Assembly: GCF_017310035.1 (NCBI RefSeq) | Contig: NZ_CP022296.1 | Coordinates: forward strand, 3,534,001 to 3,598,000 | Direction: 5' to 3' | Source: Nocardioides sp. S5 | Lineage (GTDB): Bacteria; Actinomycetota; Actinomycetes; Propionibacteriales; Nocardioidaceae | Length of the DNA: 64,000 nt | Part shown: in pieces, positions 39,849 through 50,200 of the stretch | Layout of the letters: each line of letters starts with the position of its first letter | How positions within the stretch are numbered: position 1 is the stretch's first letter | The notes under the pieces: generated by a model | Databases searched by the model: none | Told to the model about the DNA's origin: nothing | The model's input: only the letters and a program-made list of their open reading frames with translations | Program-made: the position numbers and the translations under genes

Positions 39849-42794
39849 CTAGGACGGCACGTGCGGGCCGCGGTCGAGGCGGGCACCTGCGCGGTGGATG
39901 ACGCGTTGGTCTTCGTCGCGCACCTCGATGAGTCGTGGGCCGATGAAGGAGAGGACGCTACGCACGACCTGGAAGTCGAACCCGTCCGCGGGGCGAAAGG
40001 CGTACCAGGTCTTGTTCGACTCGTCGTACTTGAACCCGAACGCGTCCTTGAGCGTCTGGCGGACGTCGTAGCCGTCGTAAATGCGGACCTCGACTTCGGC
40101 GTCGGTGTTGGTGACCGCGACAGGGAGTGTTTCCCAGCGGACGGGATCGCCGGTGGCCATGATCACTCCGAGGAAGGGCGAGGGGTCCTCGGTAGTGACG
40201 AGGTAGCAGAGCGAGGCTTCCGCGCGCGTGGTGGCGACGTAGAACAGGCGCCGTTCGGCGTCGGTGAGGCTGTCTACGGTGTCGCCGAACACTTCGAAGA
40301 GTTCGGTGGTGGGGTGAATCAGCGGATAGGACTTCTTGTCCGCGTCGGCGACGATGACGAAGCCAGCTTCCCTACCCTTGTACTTGTGGGAGGTACTGAC
40401 CTCAAGGCGCTTGCCTTCCTCCTCGGTGAAGTGTCCTCGGAGGTGGGTGAGATAGCCGTCGAGCTTCCGCCCGAACGCCCCTTGGCCGGTGTTGGTGAAC
40501 CACGGGACCGTGTTGCGCCTGAACAAGACTGCGACCGTGCCCTCAGTCTCGGTGAGCGCGTGCTTGATCAGCCGAAGCAGCGCTGGTGTGCCGGCGTCGC
40601 CCTCGAAGACGCGGCGCTCAGTCGGTGATGGGTCGAAGGTAGTCAGCCGGGCGATCTGGATGCGGCCGGGTGCCGATTGGAAGGAGCGAGCGGGTTCGCC
40701 GAACCCGTCCATTACCGCGTTGCCAGCCGACACGATCCGGCTGCCTGAGCGGTAGTTGGTCACCAACTGGTGGGTGGTTGAGGACGGGAAGTCAGTCTCG
40801 AAGTTCTCGAAGAACCGCAGGTCGGCTCCGGCGAACCCGTTGATGGCCTGCCAGTCATCGCCGACGCAGCCCAGGACTGCGCTGGGCGCTTGGCTGCGGA
40901 TTGCCCGGATGAACTCCATGAACATCAAGGAGAAGTCCTGGAACTCGTCGACATGGATAAACCTGAGGTCGCGGAGGTCGCCGCGCTCCTTCCCACCCGC
41001 TCGGGTCCACGTGACTCGTCCATTACGTACCTCGGCAGCTGCTCGCCACATGACGCCACTGAAGTCCTCGAAGCCTTCGCGATGACTGCGGACGAGGTAC
41101 TCCTCGTGTACGTCAGCTGCGAGTTCGAGGAACGCGACGACGTTTTCGTTTGGATCTTCCAGCGCGTACATACGCTGCCGAATGTCTTCTGGGCTGAGGT
41201 TCAGCTGCCGTGCCCGGTTCACGAAGCCCCGCAAGGCCTTGCTGAATGTGTCGATTGCCCGCTGCCGGACGCGTTCCCAGATCTCGTCCTCGCTCAGGCG
41301 GCGGTACGGGATCTCGGCCTGATCAAGCGCCGCTAGCACGACGCGGCGGAAGCCGTCTTCGCCGAGGGAGACGATCTGGGAGGGGTTGAACTCGACGAAC
41401 GCCACGTCGGTCTGCGTGCTCCAGAACTCCCGCTTGCGGTCGGCGTTGCGCTGGTATTGCGGGTCGCCAACGATGCCGAAGTACTCGATGACCACGCGGG
41501 GTTTCCGGCTGGCCAGGACTGTGAAGTCGGGTCGGTAGTTGAACCCGCCACGGGTGAAGTTGCGCTCGTACTTGTAGTCGACGCCGTGTTCGAAGAGCAC
41601 GTTTGCGATCAGCCGCTCTCCGAAGGACTTCACGTACTCCCCGCCTAGCGTCACTCGGGTGACTTCGGCGCGGCTGGCGAAGAACTCTTCGCGCGTCGTG
41701 TGTAGCCCGCGCTGTTGGATTCGCTTCCAGTCATCGGTGAAGTGGCCGAGCATGGCCCGTCGCACGTCGTCCTTTCGCTCCACGAGCAGGTCGTTGACGA
41801 CCGCCTGGACCTTCTTGGACTGGGCGAGGGACTCCGAGTCCTCGTCGTCGAAGACGAGCTCCTCCTCGGGGCGCAGCAGGGCGTAGGCCAGGGCATGGAA
41901 TGTGACGACGTGCGGCAGCCGGACACCGGGTGGGAGGGCTGCGCGGAGGCGGTTGCTGATCTCCTCGACCGCTTTGCGGTTGAAGGCGACCAGCACGATC
42001 GCGCCAGGGTCGACTCGGCAGTGCAGTTGCAGGAAGAGGGCGCGGGTGACGATCGTGCGGGTCTTGCCGCTGCCTGCCCGCGCAACGAGCCTCAGGTCGT
42101 TCGACGTGGTGGCGACTGCCCGAGCCTGCTGGATGTCGAACTTGTCGTCGCCGAGGGCGTTGCGGACCCACTGTCGGACGAAGGCGGCCTTCCAGTCCTC
42201 GAAGTCGCTCCGCGTGACCTGGCCGTCGGTCTTCCAGGAGTCGAACCAGGCGTCGGCGGCGAGAAAGTCGCGCTGGAACGTCGCCTCGGCCTCGACCCGG
42301 AACCGCTCCAGAGCAGCAGCCCGCTGGGCTCTCCGGAGGGCTTCTGCCTCGGCTTCCGCGACCCTGCGGGCCTCTGCGGCGGCGAGCCGCTCGGCCTCTG
42401 CAGCGAGCCGGGCGGCCTCCTGCTCGGCGGCCAGCCGCGCCGCCTCCTCCCGCTCCTTGGCCGCCCGTTGTGCACGAGCCGCAGCAGCCAGCAGCGACCG
42501 CGCGACCTCCACCCGGCGCTCAGGACGCGCCCAGCGGCGCGCCGTCTCACCCACCGCGTCTCTGTCGCGAGGAGCGATGTTCGCGATGCCCGCCACCAGG
42601 TTCGTATGGGCGTAAGCCGGTAGGTACCGCTTCAGGACCGCGTACGCACGCTTGCCCTTCTCTCCCGTCACGGAGTCGGGCGCCGCTGCCATGCCGTTGA
42701 CGCGTGCGAGCGCGGCCTTATCCCGCTCGACCCACGTCTCGATGATGTGGAGAACAGCCATGAGGAGCGCCTTGTTGACGTCCTCGCCCTCCAT
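39849..42794 (-). CDS. UvrD-like helicase with inserted PD-(D/E)XK-like nuclease
   Basis: A 981-residue superfamily 1 helicase from ATG 42794. The N-terminal 200 residues include a long Ala/Glu/Arg coiled coil (about 95-170). Helicase motifs: ARAGSGKT near residue 238, DEFQD near 612, GDDWQAINGF, NYRSG, STSHKYKGRE and YVATTRAE. Between the first motifs (about 385-450) there is a restriction-endonuclease-like insert: ERLIANVLFEHGVDYKYE, then YRPDF and VIEYFG. The end (about 925-970) resembles a HARP/DUF5710-like DNA-binding module (TLKDAFGFKYDESNKTWYAF). Such helicase-nuclease fusions are frequent in defence and repair loci. Confidence 0.88.
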   Translation of the reverse strand: MEGEDVNKALLMAVLHIIETWVERDKAALARVNGMAAAPDSVTGEKGKRAYAVLKRYLPAYAHTNLVAGIANIAPRDRDAVGETARRWARPERRVEVARSLLAAAARAQRAAKEREEAARLAAEQEAARLAAEAERLAAAEARRVAEAEAEALRRAQRAAALERFRVEAEATFQRDFLAADAWFDSWKTDGQVTRSDFEDWKAAFVRQWVRNALGDDKFDIQQARAVATTSNDLRLVARAGSGKTRTIVTRALFLQLHCRVDPGAIVLVAFNRKAVEEISNRLRAALPPGVRLPHVVTFHALAYALLRPEEELVFDDEDSESLAQSKKVQAVVNDLLVERKDDVRRAMLGHFTDDWKRIQQRGLHTTREEFFASRAEVTRVTLGGEYVKSFGERLIANVLFEHGVDYKYERNFTRGGFNYRPDFTVLASRKPRVVIEYFGIVGDPQYQRNADRKREFWSTQTDVAFVEFNPSQIVSLGEDGFRRVVLAALDQAEIPYRRLSEDEIWERVRQRAIDTFSKALRGFVNRARQLNLSPEDIRQRMYALEDPNENVVAFLELAADVHEEYLVRSHREGFEDFSGVMWRAAAEVRNGRVTWTRAGGKERGDLRDLRFIHVDEFQDFSLMFMEFIRAIRSQAPSAVLGCVGDDWQAINGFAGADLRFFENFETDFPSSTTHQLVTNYRSGSRIVSAGNAVMDGFGEPARSFQSAPGRIQIARLTTFDPSPTERRVFEGDAGTPALLRLIKHALTETEGTVAVLFRRNTVPWFTNTGQGAFGRKLDGYLTHLRGHFTEEEGKRLEVSTSHKYKGREAGFVIVADADKKSYPLIHPTTELFEVFGDTVDSLTDAERRLFYVATTRAEASLCYLVTTEDPSPFLGVIMATGDPVRWETLPVAVTNTDAEVEVRIYDGYDVRQTLKDAFGFKYDESNKTWYAFRPADGFDFQVVRSVLSFIGPRLIEVRDEDQRVIHRAGARLDRGPHVPS

Positions 42795-42865
42795 GGCGGA
42801 CCACGCTAGCGACCAGTGCCGACGAACGCCGGGCAAACCCGAAGACCAACCTGCTGTGGTGCCTG

Positions 42866-43744
42866 TCAGCGGTCTCGACTGAGCTGGAGCGCTGCCTGCA
42901 ACGTTGGGGCAACCACCTGAGAGACGTACGGAGCATCCGGTCGATCTCCCCATCTGACTGAGCCGTGAGCGGAAGGGTGGGAGAAGGTGCAGACTGCAAC
43001 CCGGCGACCATCGTGCATGGCCTCATACAGGTAGTCCGTCTGGTGTCGCGCCGGGGAAAGAACACCGGCCGCCCACTTGGCGAGCTTGGCGCCCTGCAAG
43101 ATCACGATTGTTGGTTCGAGGATCGACAGTGTGGCGGCGAAGTGGATGCCGCAGTTCCGAGCCATGGTGCTCGTTGGGCGCCCTTGGCTGCCTCCGGGTG
43201 GCCCGGCAGAGCAGAGCAGCCGATTCACGAGGGCGAAGCCGTCGAAGATGTGGAAGGGTCGTCCCTTGATCGGGCGGACGAACTCACCCTCGTAGTCCGT
43301 TCCGAGCCCGGTTCCCAGGAGCAACCTCAGCGCTGTCGTCGTGCCTCGCATATGGGGATTGCGTCCGCGGTGGCCGTCCTGCGCGTAGTAGCGGCGCTCG
43401 AGCCCCGCCCCGTTCAACGTCTGCCGGTACCGGACTTGCAACGTGACCCTGCGGCCAAAGGTGGCAACCGAAGGACCTTTGGGAAGCCCCGATTCCTGAC
43501 CCACGACCACGATGCGCAACGGCTGCCCGTCGAGCGTCAGATCGAACCGTCGTCCGACGTGGCTCATGATGCCCTCCCGGAAGTCATCGCCCACGCGCCG
43601 CGACTCGACGCATTGCTGGAAGTGCCGACAGATGAACTCACCATCCGCCAAAAGATTGCCCGCGACGTACTGCTGCAGCCTCGTGGTGCGCCTTCTCGTT
43701 GCCGACAGATCGACCCCAAGCTGCTGATCTCGCGAATCAGGCAC
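42866..43744 (-). CDS. Uracil-DNA glycosylase superfamily-like protein
   Basis: A 292-residue protein starting at GTG 43744, overlapping the small gene upstream by 8 nt. The motif IVVVGQESG near residue 78 occupies the place of the UDG active-site motif GQDPY, NPHM lies near 130, a hydrophobic strand (TIVILQG) near 210, and HPSA near 255 corresponds to the C-terminal HPSP loop. These suggest a divergent UDG fold; the general-base Asp is replaced by Ser or Glu, so ordinary uracil excision is doubtful. It lies between a helicase-nuclease gene and a small gene, pointing to nucleic-acid surveillance. Confidence 0.6.
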   Translation of the reverse strand: MPDSRDQQLGVDLSATRRRTTRLQQYVAGNLLADGEFICRHFQQCVESRRVGDDFREGIMSHVGRRFDLTLDGQPLRIVVVGQESGLPKGPSVATFGRRVTLQVRYRQTLNGAGLERRYYAQDGHRGRNPHMRGTTTALRLLLGTGLGTDYEGEFVRPIKGRPFHIFDGFALVNRLLCSAGPPGGSQGRPTSTMARNCGIHFAATLSILEPTIVILQGAKLAKWAAGVLSPARHQTDYLYEAMHDGRRVAVCTFSHPSAHGSVRWGDRPDAPYVSQVVAPTLQAALQLSRDR

Positions 43745-44048
43745 GGCTGCCTGCGGCTCTGGCGATCAACAGTGGGATGAGCCGATCCCTCCAGGTCGGA
43801 ATGTGGATCTGCCCACTCGACATCCCTCCGTGCGCGAACTGCTCCCGATACACCGCCTCCTGTCGTTCCAACAGGATGTCGACGTCCGCCAGGTCCTTGA
43901 TGCGGTCGACAAGCAGGCTGGCGACAGCGTCTTCCGTCGCCGGGATCGACGTTTCCTCGAGCGCCTCGCGAAGTGCTCGCCAGAGGTGGGAGTCACCGCG
44001 CAGTCCCCACTGCTCCGGCTCCGGAGTGAACAAAGACCCCATCCGCAC
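43737..44048 (-). CDS. Small protein with WGLRGDSHLW motif (103 aa)
   Basis: First gene of the three-gene minus-strand unit, overlapping the UDG-like gene by 8 nt. The motif PEPEQWGLRGDSHLW near residue 9 is one I have seen in short actinobacterial proteins of unknown function. The middle is helical, and the C-terminal part (GQIHIPTWRDRLIPLLIARA) is basic and hydrophobic. It has no membrane helix or Cys. It may be an adaptor or specificity subunit of the helicase/UDG module; that is inference from gene order. Confidence 0.6.
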   Translation of the reverse strand: MRMGSLFTPEPEQWGLRGDSHLWRALREALEETSIPATEDAVASLLVDRIKDLADVDILLERQEAVYREQFAHGGMSSGQIHIPTWRDRLIPLLIARAAGSRA

Positions 44049-44402
44049 GATGTCAGGCTACGGGCTCCTGTGGCGGTCGCTCCTACTTCACTTCACCGGC
44101 CTACCGATTTCAGCCGCAAGCGAGGGTGCCACGTTGACGGCCGCTGACCAGAAGGGCGTCTTCGTCAAACTACCCTGCGGGAGGCACGCCAATCTTCACT
44201 GCATCTCAACACCTGTTGCTTCTATTCTCCGGCCTCTGGACGTCGTGCGCGCGAGGGGTCACCTGGGGGTGCGCGCTACGTCAGCGCCCCGCCTCCTCTT
44301 CCGTGCACGCCGCGACAGTCGCAGGCGTACGACTAATCGAGCGGCGCAAGTCGGACGGTTTTTCCATATGGTTCGCGGCCCTGCTGGCATACCGTCGAGA
44401 CC
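44049..44402. other. Non-coding divergent region
   Basis: About 350 nt between the minus-strand helicase module and the plus-strand HTH gene. It should contain both promoters. No repeat, operator or small gene could be supported. Confidence 0.5.
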
Positions 44403-45245
44403 ATGACCGAGAACGCCACCGATCACTTGCCTGACGACCACCTCGAGGTCCGCGACCTGTCGTACGACTTCACGCGGACGCGCCAGATGTACGACCTGTT
44501 CAAGCAGTCTCTTTTCGATCCCGGCTTTGAGGACTCTCCCGGCGACGCGCCGCCGCCGGATCGCCTCGAGCTCTACATGAAGAGCCGCGCGCGCGGCGCC
44601 GGCTACGTGGCGGACTTCGTCTACACGTCGCGAGACCTCCCGGTCCGGGTCTACGGGATCCTGGTCAACCGCGGCCGCGGCCTGGAGGTTGCGGAGCTCG
44701 AGCTCTTCAAACTGACCTGGCGATACGAGGACGGCGGCGACGAGGACCGCGCTGCAACCGACCACGATCGCGGCGCGGAGCCTGGCCAGCTCATCACGAG
44801 CGATCTCCTTCGCCGCATCCCTCTCGGCAAGATCGTCGCTCGCGCTCAGGCGACTCTCGCCCAAGACGACTGGCGGAGTGAGGGCGTCACCCAGCTCGGC
44901 CTCGATGGCCGGCGGGACATCGCGGTAGAGGATCTCCTGCCCGAGGAACTCAGCGCATTGCAGACTGCGACGAGCTCCGCGGCAGGCAAGCGCCGCGGCC
45001 GACCGGGCCTACCGGACACGCTGCTCGAGGACGTAGCGCGCGCGTACCTCCAGGAAGCCGCCAACGGGCCGGGGCTAACGGGTCGGCTCGCCACGAAGTT
45101 CGGGCGCCCCGAGCCGACAGTGCGGGACTGGATCGGCACAGCACGAAGGCGCGGCTTCCTCTCGCCGGGCCAACCAGGTCGGCGCGGCGCTGGCCCGGGT
45201 CCCCGCCTCGTCGACCGCCAGGAGGGCGGCACCCAGGTCACGTGA
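44403..45245 (+). CDS. Hypothetical protein with C-terminal HTH
   Basis: A 280-residue protein. Residues 1-115 form a beta-rich domain (YDFTRTRQMYDLFKQSLF, then YVADFVYTSRDLPVRVYGILV). The C-terminal part (about 205-260) is a basic helix-turn-helix (LEDVARAYLQEAANGPGLTGRLATKFGRPEPTVRDWIGTARRRGFL, read in pieces), of the kind seen in actinobacterial replicon and phage proteins that sense a ligand or DNA end. A basic Gly/Arg tail follows. It is a monocistronic unit followed by a hairpin terminator. Function unknown. Confidence 0.65.
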   Translation: MTENATDHLPDDHLEVRDLSYDFTRTRQMYDLFKQSLFDPGFEDSPGDAPPPDRLELYMKSRARGAGYVADFVYTSRDLPVRVYGILVNRGRGLEVAELELFKLTWRYEDGGDEDRAATDHDRGAEPGQLITSDLLRRIPLGKIVARAQATLAQDDWRSEGVTQLGLDGRRDIAVEDLLPEELSALQTATSSAAGKRRGRPGLPDTLLEDVARAYLQEAANGPGLTGRLATKFGRPEPTVRDWIGTARRRGFLSPGQPGRRGAGPGPRLVDRQEGGTQVT

Positions 45246-45338
45246 CGGGCCAGCTGGCACCACGAATGCGAGCGTTTAGGTCTGCGCGATTTCCTATTCA
45301 TCTGCGCGGGCGAGCCACCCCATGCTCTACTTCTCGCG

Positions 45339-45372
45339 AGCCCCAGGTGACCCGAGACGCCTGGGGCTCTTT
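45339..45372. terminator. Hairpin terminator between convergent units
   Basis: AGCCCCAGG and CCTGGGGCT form a perfect 9-bp stem with a 12-nt loop, followed by CTTT. It lies between the HTH gene (+) and the end of the Tad operon (minus). Confidence 0.8.
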
Positions 45373-45512
45373 CACGTCCAGCAGCGGCAGCATGAGCAGC
45401 TCAGCTCGGCGGGCCCGGTGCCTCCGGGCGCGCTCGGGCAGCGAACGACACAGGTCCCCTACCTGCTGCGAGTACGGAGACCGGCGTCGGTGGTCGGTCA
45501 GCTAATACAGCG

Positions 45513-46409
45513 TCACTGGGTCAGCACCTGGGCCTCCCCGATGCGGATCGGGAGGGGCTCGGTGGCCAGGTCGAACTCGATGGTTCCGGACTGGCCGCCA
45601 CCGGTCCACTCGACCACCCAGTGACTGGCCGCGGTGACCTGGTACGCACCCTCGGGCTGGTCGGTCGACATCTTCGCGTAGCGGTGCCCGCAGGTCGGGG
45701 AGTCCTGCTTGCCGTAGTGATCGGCGTACGGCGTCCCCTTGCCGGTGCATGTCACCTTGGTGCCGTCGCCCATGTTCCACACGATGCTGGAGACGCTGGC
45801 GGTGGCGCTGACCGAGACCGGCCCTTCGCTGGCGGACGCGGTGATCGGTCCGAACGTGTCATCGGTCGGGCTGTCGACCCACATCCACACCGGCAGACCA
45901 ACGATTCCGACCCGGTTGGGGCCGGGCTCGGGAACGATGCCGATCCTGATCGGATCCAGGTCCATCGACGCGATCGCGCGGTTGGCGAGAACCACCGGAT
46001 CGATCGTGACCGTGCCGTTCTGGATCCAGACCGGATCCCATGAGGAGCCTGGGGGCGGCCAGTAGCAGATGTGCCACGCACCGTCCTCGTTGGTCTGTCC
46101 AGGGGGCGGCAGTGGGCCCTCCCCACCCGGATCCCAGACGTCGCCGACCCAGCACTGATGGCTGCTGCTCCATACCGACCCGCCCGGGCCAGTGCACGGG
46201 ATCTCCGTACCGTCCGAGGTCGAGCAAGTCGACGAGCCACCGGTGTCACCGCCGCCGCCGCCGTCGTTGCCGCCATCCTCGTCGTCACAGACAACTTCGC
46301 CGGTCACCGGGTCTGCTGTGCAGTCAGCGCTCGCGGCGGAGGCGGTGACGAACACGATGACGAGCGACCCTGCCAACGCCACCATGAGAGCAATAAGTCT
46401 CCTCAGCAT
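45513..46409 (-). CDS. Secreted protein at the end of the Tad operon
   Basis: From ATG 46409 the product has 298 residues: a signal peptide (residues 1-27, ending ASAASA), an Asp/Gly-rich linker, several Cys and Trp residues (CWVGDVWDP, CYWPPPGSSWDP) and a C-terminal immunoglobulin- or PKD-like beta domain (SVSATASVSSIVWNMGDGT near 205). WxxGDGT is typical of PKD folds. It overlaps the lipoprotein gene by 7 nt. Probably an extracellular structural or adhesive component of the pilus system. Confidence 0.7.
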   Translation of the reverse strand: MLRRLIALMVALAGSLVIVFVTASAASADCTADPVTGEVVCDDEDGGNDGGGGGDTGGSSTCSTSDGTEIPCTGPGGSVWSSSHQCWVGDVWDPGGEGPLPPPGQTNEDGAWHICYWPPPGSSWDPVWIQNGTVTIDPVVLANRAIASMDLDPIRIGIVPEPGPNRVGIVGLPVWMWVDSPTDDTFGPITASASEGPVSVSATASVSSIVWNMGDGTKVTCTGKGTPYADHYGKQDSPTCGHRYAKMSTDQPEGAYQVTAASHWVVEWTGGGQSGTIEFDLATEPLPIRIGEAQVLTQ

Positions 46410-46969
46410 GGTTGGTCCCAAAGCAGGTCCGAGTCGGAGACCTTCCACGCACCCTTGTCCTTGGCGAGCGTGTACTCAACCGGGGCGGGGTTGCGGAGCG
46501 GGTTTCCGTTGGGGTCGGTGAAGTCCGGTTGCCGGATCGCCCCGTCGTTCTTCCAGGTGACCTTGGTGCGGTCCTCGCAGTCGATGATCAGAATCGAGGT
46601 CCCGCGATTCCGCGGCTCGTCGAGCGTGTGTGCGTAATCCCCGGTCACCGTGACGTTTTCATTCATCATGCTCGCGACGGTGTGCTGCAACTGCAGAAAC
46701 TCCTCACCGGTCGCGACCGGATTGAGCGTCTTGAAGTTGATATCCCGCTTCCGGTAAGCGAGGTCGCGTACCTCGAGGTACATCGCCAGCTGGGCCGCCG
46801 CTCTCTCCTCGGGAGTCTGCGGCGTCGGCGCAGTGCTCGTCGGGCTCGAGCTCGGCGTAGCGGTCGGCGTGTCCTCGGCCTCGGGGTCAGTGCCGTCGTC
46901 CGAGCAGCCCGTGAGGATGAGGGCGAGGGCGAGGGCCACTCCCCCGAGTGCGGAGTGGTGCTTCCTCAT
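46403..46969 (-). CDS. Putative lipoprotein of the Tad operon
   Basis: A 188-residue protein with a lipobox, LILTGC, so Cys22 would be the lipidated residue. A Thr/Ser/Pro-rich linker (residues 25-55) leads to a domain with an N-terminal helix and strands at 100-180 (ILIIDCEDRTKVTW), an NTF2-like pattern. It overlaps the 91-residue gene upstream by 4 nt. It would be anchored on the outside of the cytoplasmic membrane; role unknown, possibly pilus-related. Confidence 0.75.
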   Translation of the reverse strand: MRKHHSALGGVALALALILTGCSDDGTDPEAEDTPTATPSSSPTSTAPTPQTPEERAAAQLAMYLEVRDLAYRKRDINFKTLNPVATGEEFLQLQHTVASMMNENVTVTGDYAHTLDEPRNRGTSILIIDCEDRTKVTWKNDGAIRQPDFTDPNGNPLRNPAPVEYTLAKDKGAWKVSDSDLLWDQPC

Positions 46970-47241
46970 GCGGTGTCTCCTCCTGTGTTGGGCGGCGCCA
47001 TGACTGATCGCTGGCTGACGTCGGTGGCAATGTGCTCGAGGTGTTCTTCGGCGGCGTCGACGAGCTCGGCGAGAGAGCCGTTGTCGGCGGGGTCGATGCC
47101 GAACTGCTTGTCGGCGTTGTAGAGGGCGCGGATGGTGTCGCGCACGAAGACGGCCCTGCCCACGCGTCGGGCGTCGAGGTCGGGGCGGTCGGCGCCGGCC
47201 GCGACGTAGCGGCCGGTGACCTCCTGGTCGAACGTGGTCAT
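46966..47241 (-). CDS. Small hypothetical protein (91 aa) of the Tad operon
   Basis: An all-helical acidic protein (RRVGRAVFVRDTIRALYNADKQFG near residue 25; LAELVDAAEEHLEHIA near 57) without membrane segment or Cys. It follows the LysM/BTAD-like gene by 22 nt and overlaps the lipoprotein gene. The operon position suggests an accessory role; the family is not recognised. Confidence 0.55.
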   Translation of the reverse strand: MTTFDQEVTGRYVAAGADRPDLDARRVGRAVFVRDTIRALYNADKQFGIDPADNGSLAELVDAAEEHLEHIATDVSQRSVMAPPNTGGDTA

Positions 47242-47263
47242 GTGCTGGTGCTCCCTTCCCGAG

Positions 47264-50200
47264 TCAGCTCGCGAGCCAGCCGTGGGTACTGATGATGGTC
47301 TTCGTGCGCTCCGACAGTTCCATGGGGGCGTCGCCGTCGTCGGACCGGTTGCAGATCTCCTCGCGCAGGATCCGGTCGGCCTCGAGCTGGTCGCCCTCGG
47401 CCTTCATGACGTGCGCCAGGCACAGGCGGGTGCTCTCGCCGTCAGGGTCGGCCCGGTTGGCGACGAAGGCGGCGGAGCGGGCCTTGACCAGGTCGCCGGC
47501 GGCGAGAGCCTCGGTGACAACGATGAGGGCGACGTCGGCGATCCAGCCGGACGCCATGAGGTCGACCCGGTCGGGCTCGTTGACAAGCCAAGACCATCCC
47601 TCTTCACGCAGTTGGCTGAAGGGCTTCGCCTCGCCGACCAGCTCAAGCGCAGTGCAGAGGTCGGCGACGCCTTCCGCTCCGCCACGGGCCTGCCCGCGCT
47701 TGCGCAGCCGGAGGAAGAGCTGGAGATCGACCAGGAGACCGTCGTCGACCTGGTAGACGTTGACGCCGCGGAGCTTGGTGGCAGGGGCCTTGTCGGCGTG
47801 GGGCAGGTGGGGCTCTCCAGTGGTGGGGTTGGCGCCCAGCCACTCGCGGACGGTGTTGGTGTAGTCGCGCACCTTGCCCGGGGTGATCCCGAATGCCTCG
47901 CCGATTTCCTCGCGGGTGGCTCCGTGCTTGCGGTGTATGGCCAGGTACGCGAGCAGCTCGGTGAAGTAGGGCTTGCGCTTGGCCAGCGCCTTGCCGTGGG
48001 TGCGCGCTGTGACCGGGCCGAGCAGGCTGAGCCGTGGACGCTCGCAGTTGGTCGAGAACCAGTCGGCGATGTCTCGGTCGAGAGTGGGGTCGCTCTGTTC
48101 GACCTCGGCTCGGACGTGCTCGGGCACCTTCGGCGCCAGCGTCTCGAGGTCCTCCTGCACGATCGCGCTCTGCCGGATGTAGTCCTCGTCGTCGCCCTCC
48201 AGGAGGGAGGACAGCGGCTCGTCGACGGTGTCCGCGGGGGTGTTGCGCGGCAGGGTGTACTCGCGGCGCAGTGCCCCGGACTGGTCGGTGTAGGCCTCCC
48301 AGCCGTCGGTGGCGGTCTCGTCGACCGGAACAGGTACGTCCTCGGCGACCTCGCTCTGTGCGTAGACCAGTGCGCAGCCGCGGGCTTCGTCGCTGGTGAG
48401 GCCGACGGCGATGAGGTTGAGGCCGACGTGCTCGAGGACGACGCGGCCGGTGTTCGTCATGTGCAGAACGGCGCCCGGTGTGTTGGGTCGCTCGCCGGCA
48501 ACAACGATGGATGTGGCGGACTGCCCGACGTGGTCGTTGACCAGCTGCAGCAGCTGCTCGAGGTCCTCGGGGTCTCCGGCAGCCGCGTCGAGCAACAGCA
48601 TGCGGGCGGGCCAGGTGTCGTCGTCGACGCTGCCGGTGCGCGCCGTGGACGCGTCGGTGTCGTGTCGCTTCGCCCGGTCGACCGTGGTGACGGCGGCCGC
48701 GAGGGCATCCGCGGTCGCGGGTGACCCGGCTGCTCCGGTCGGGTAGTAGCTGATCCGCTCGTCCATGCCGACGGCTTCCTCAGCCACGCCGATGCAGTCG
48801 ACCTGGACGCGGCGCGACCACGGGTTGACGGCGAGCTGCGCCGCGAGGTGGCGAGCGAAGTCCCGGCCGTAGGTCGGATCGCCGCTGATGGTGAGTGTGG
48901 ACAGCTCCTCGCAGTTGAGCAGCCACGTCTCCCCTGTGTCGCTCATGCCGATGGTGGCCAGGAGCGGGTAGGGCGGCTCGACATTCCCTGTGTCGGGGCC
49001 GAGCTCATCGACGGCGGTGTCCGTGCTGACGTGCCAGTGGGTCTGATCCGGGCTGCCCACCCAGGGCGCCGGGACTGCGGCCGGCGCGCTCAGGTGCAGG
49101 GTCAGCTTGCCGTGCGCGAACTCCACGGCAGCGAGCGGCGGCATCGTGGCGCCCTGCGCGCCGACGGCGGCCGCGAGGCGACGCAGCGCCTCGTCGGCGA
49201 ACTCCACGGTCGCCGCGGCCGCGGCACCGGTGGCGTTCAGGGTCATCTCGACCGGCGCGAGCTCCGGAGGCGGCGCGGCGATCGCGCGGCCGGGTGTCCG
49301 GTTCCGGTAGCCGGCGCGGCGGCGGGACCGCAGGGCCATGAGCAGCGCCCCGGACAGCAGGACGCCCCCGCCGGTCAGACCGGCGAGGACCCACGGCGCG
49401 TCGAGGATCGAGTCGTCAGCGTCGTCGACCTGGTCGACGTCGGCGGCCGGCGCCGCCGGCTCCTCGGCTTGGGGCGGCGCGTCGGGCACGGCCGTCTCGG
49501 GTACCTCGGGCACCTCAGGCTCGTGGGCGACCGGCGGCTCCTCCTCGGCCGGCGGGTCGACGGGCCGCTGGTCCTCGGGGCTGGCGGGCGTCTCGGGCTC
49601 GACGTCGCGCGGCTGCTGGTGTCGGGTGTCGTCGTGACTGCCCCCCTGCTCGGCGCCGGGGATGCTGAGCTTCCAGCCGACGTCGATGACGTCGGGGTCG
49701 GTCAGCTGGGCCCCGCCGGGCTGGGTGATGCCGGTGGAGGCCTGGTAGATCTCGGGCCAGCGGTCGGCGTCGCCGAGCTGCTCTTGGGCGATCTCGCTGA
49801 GGGTGTCGGTGGGCTGCACCGTGTAGTCGTGCGCCGGTGCCCCGCCGTTGACCGCGGGCAGTTTGAGTACCCAACCGGGCTCGAGGAAGCTCGGCTGCGC
49901 GCCGAGGAGGTCGCGGTTGAGCTCGACGAGCTCCTTGTAGCGGGCACCGTCGCCGAAGTGGTCGTCGGCGATCGACCACAGGCTCTCCCCCGGCTTCACA
50001 GCGTGGTCGACGGTCTTGCGCTGGCGCTCCTGCTTCGTCTCGACCTTGACGTCCTGCTGGGCGGGTGCCTGGTCGGCGGCACCGGCGTTGACATGTCCCA
50101 CCGTCACCGGCGCCCCGGCGGCCGTGGTGATCGTGGCTGTCTGGGCGGCGATGGGCGCGGCGATGAACAGCAGAGCGGCGAGGCCGATGAGGCCGCGTGC

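Noticed and set aside
45339..45372. Possible tRNA or attachment-site remnant near the strong hairpin
   Set aside because: The hairpin resembles terminators that follow tRNA genes, but no cloverleaf or T-loop sequence was found upstream.
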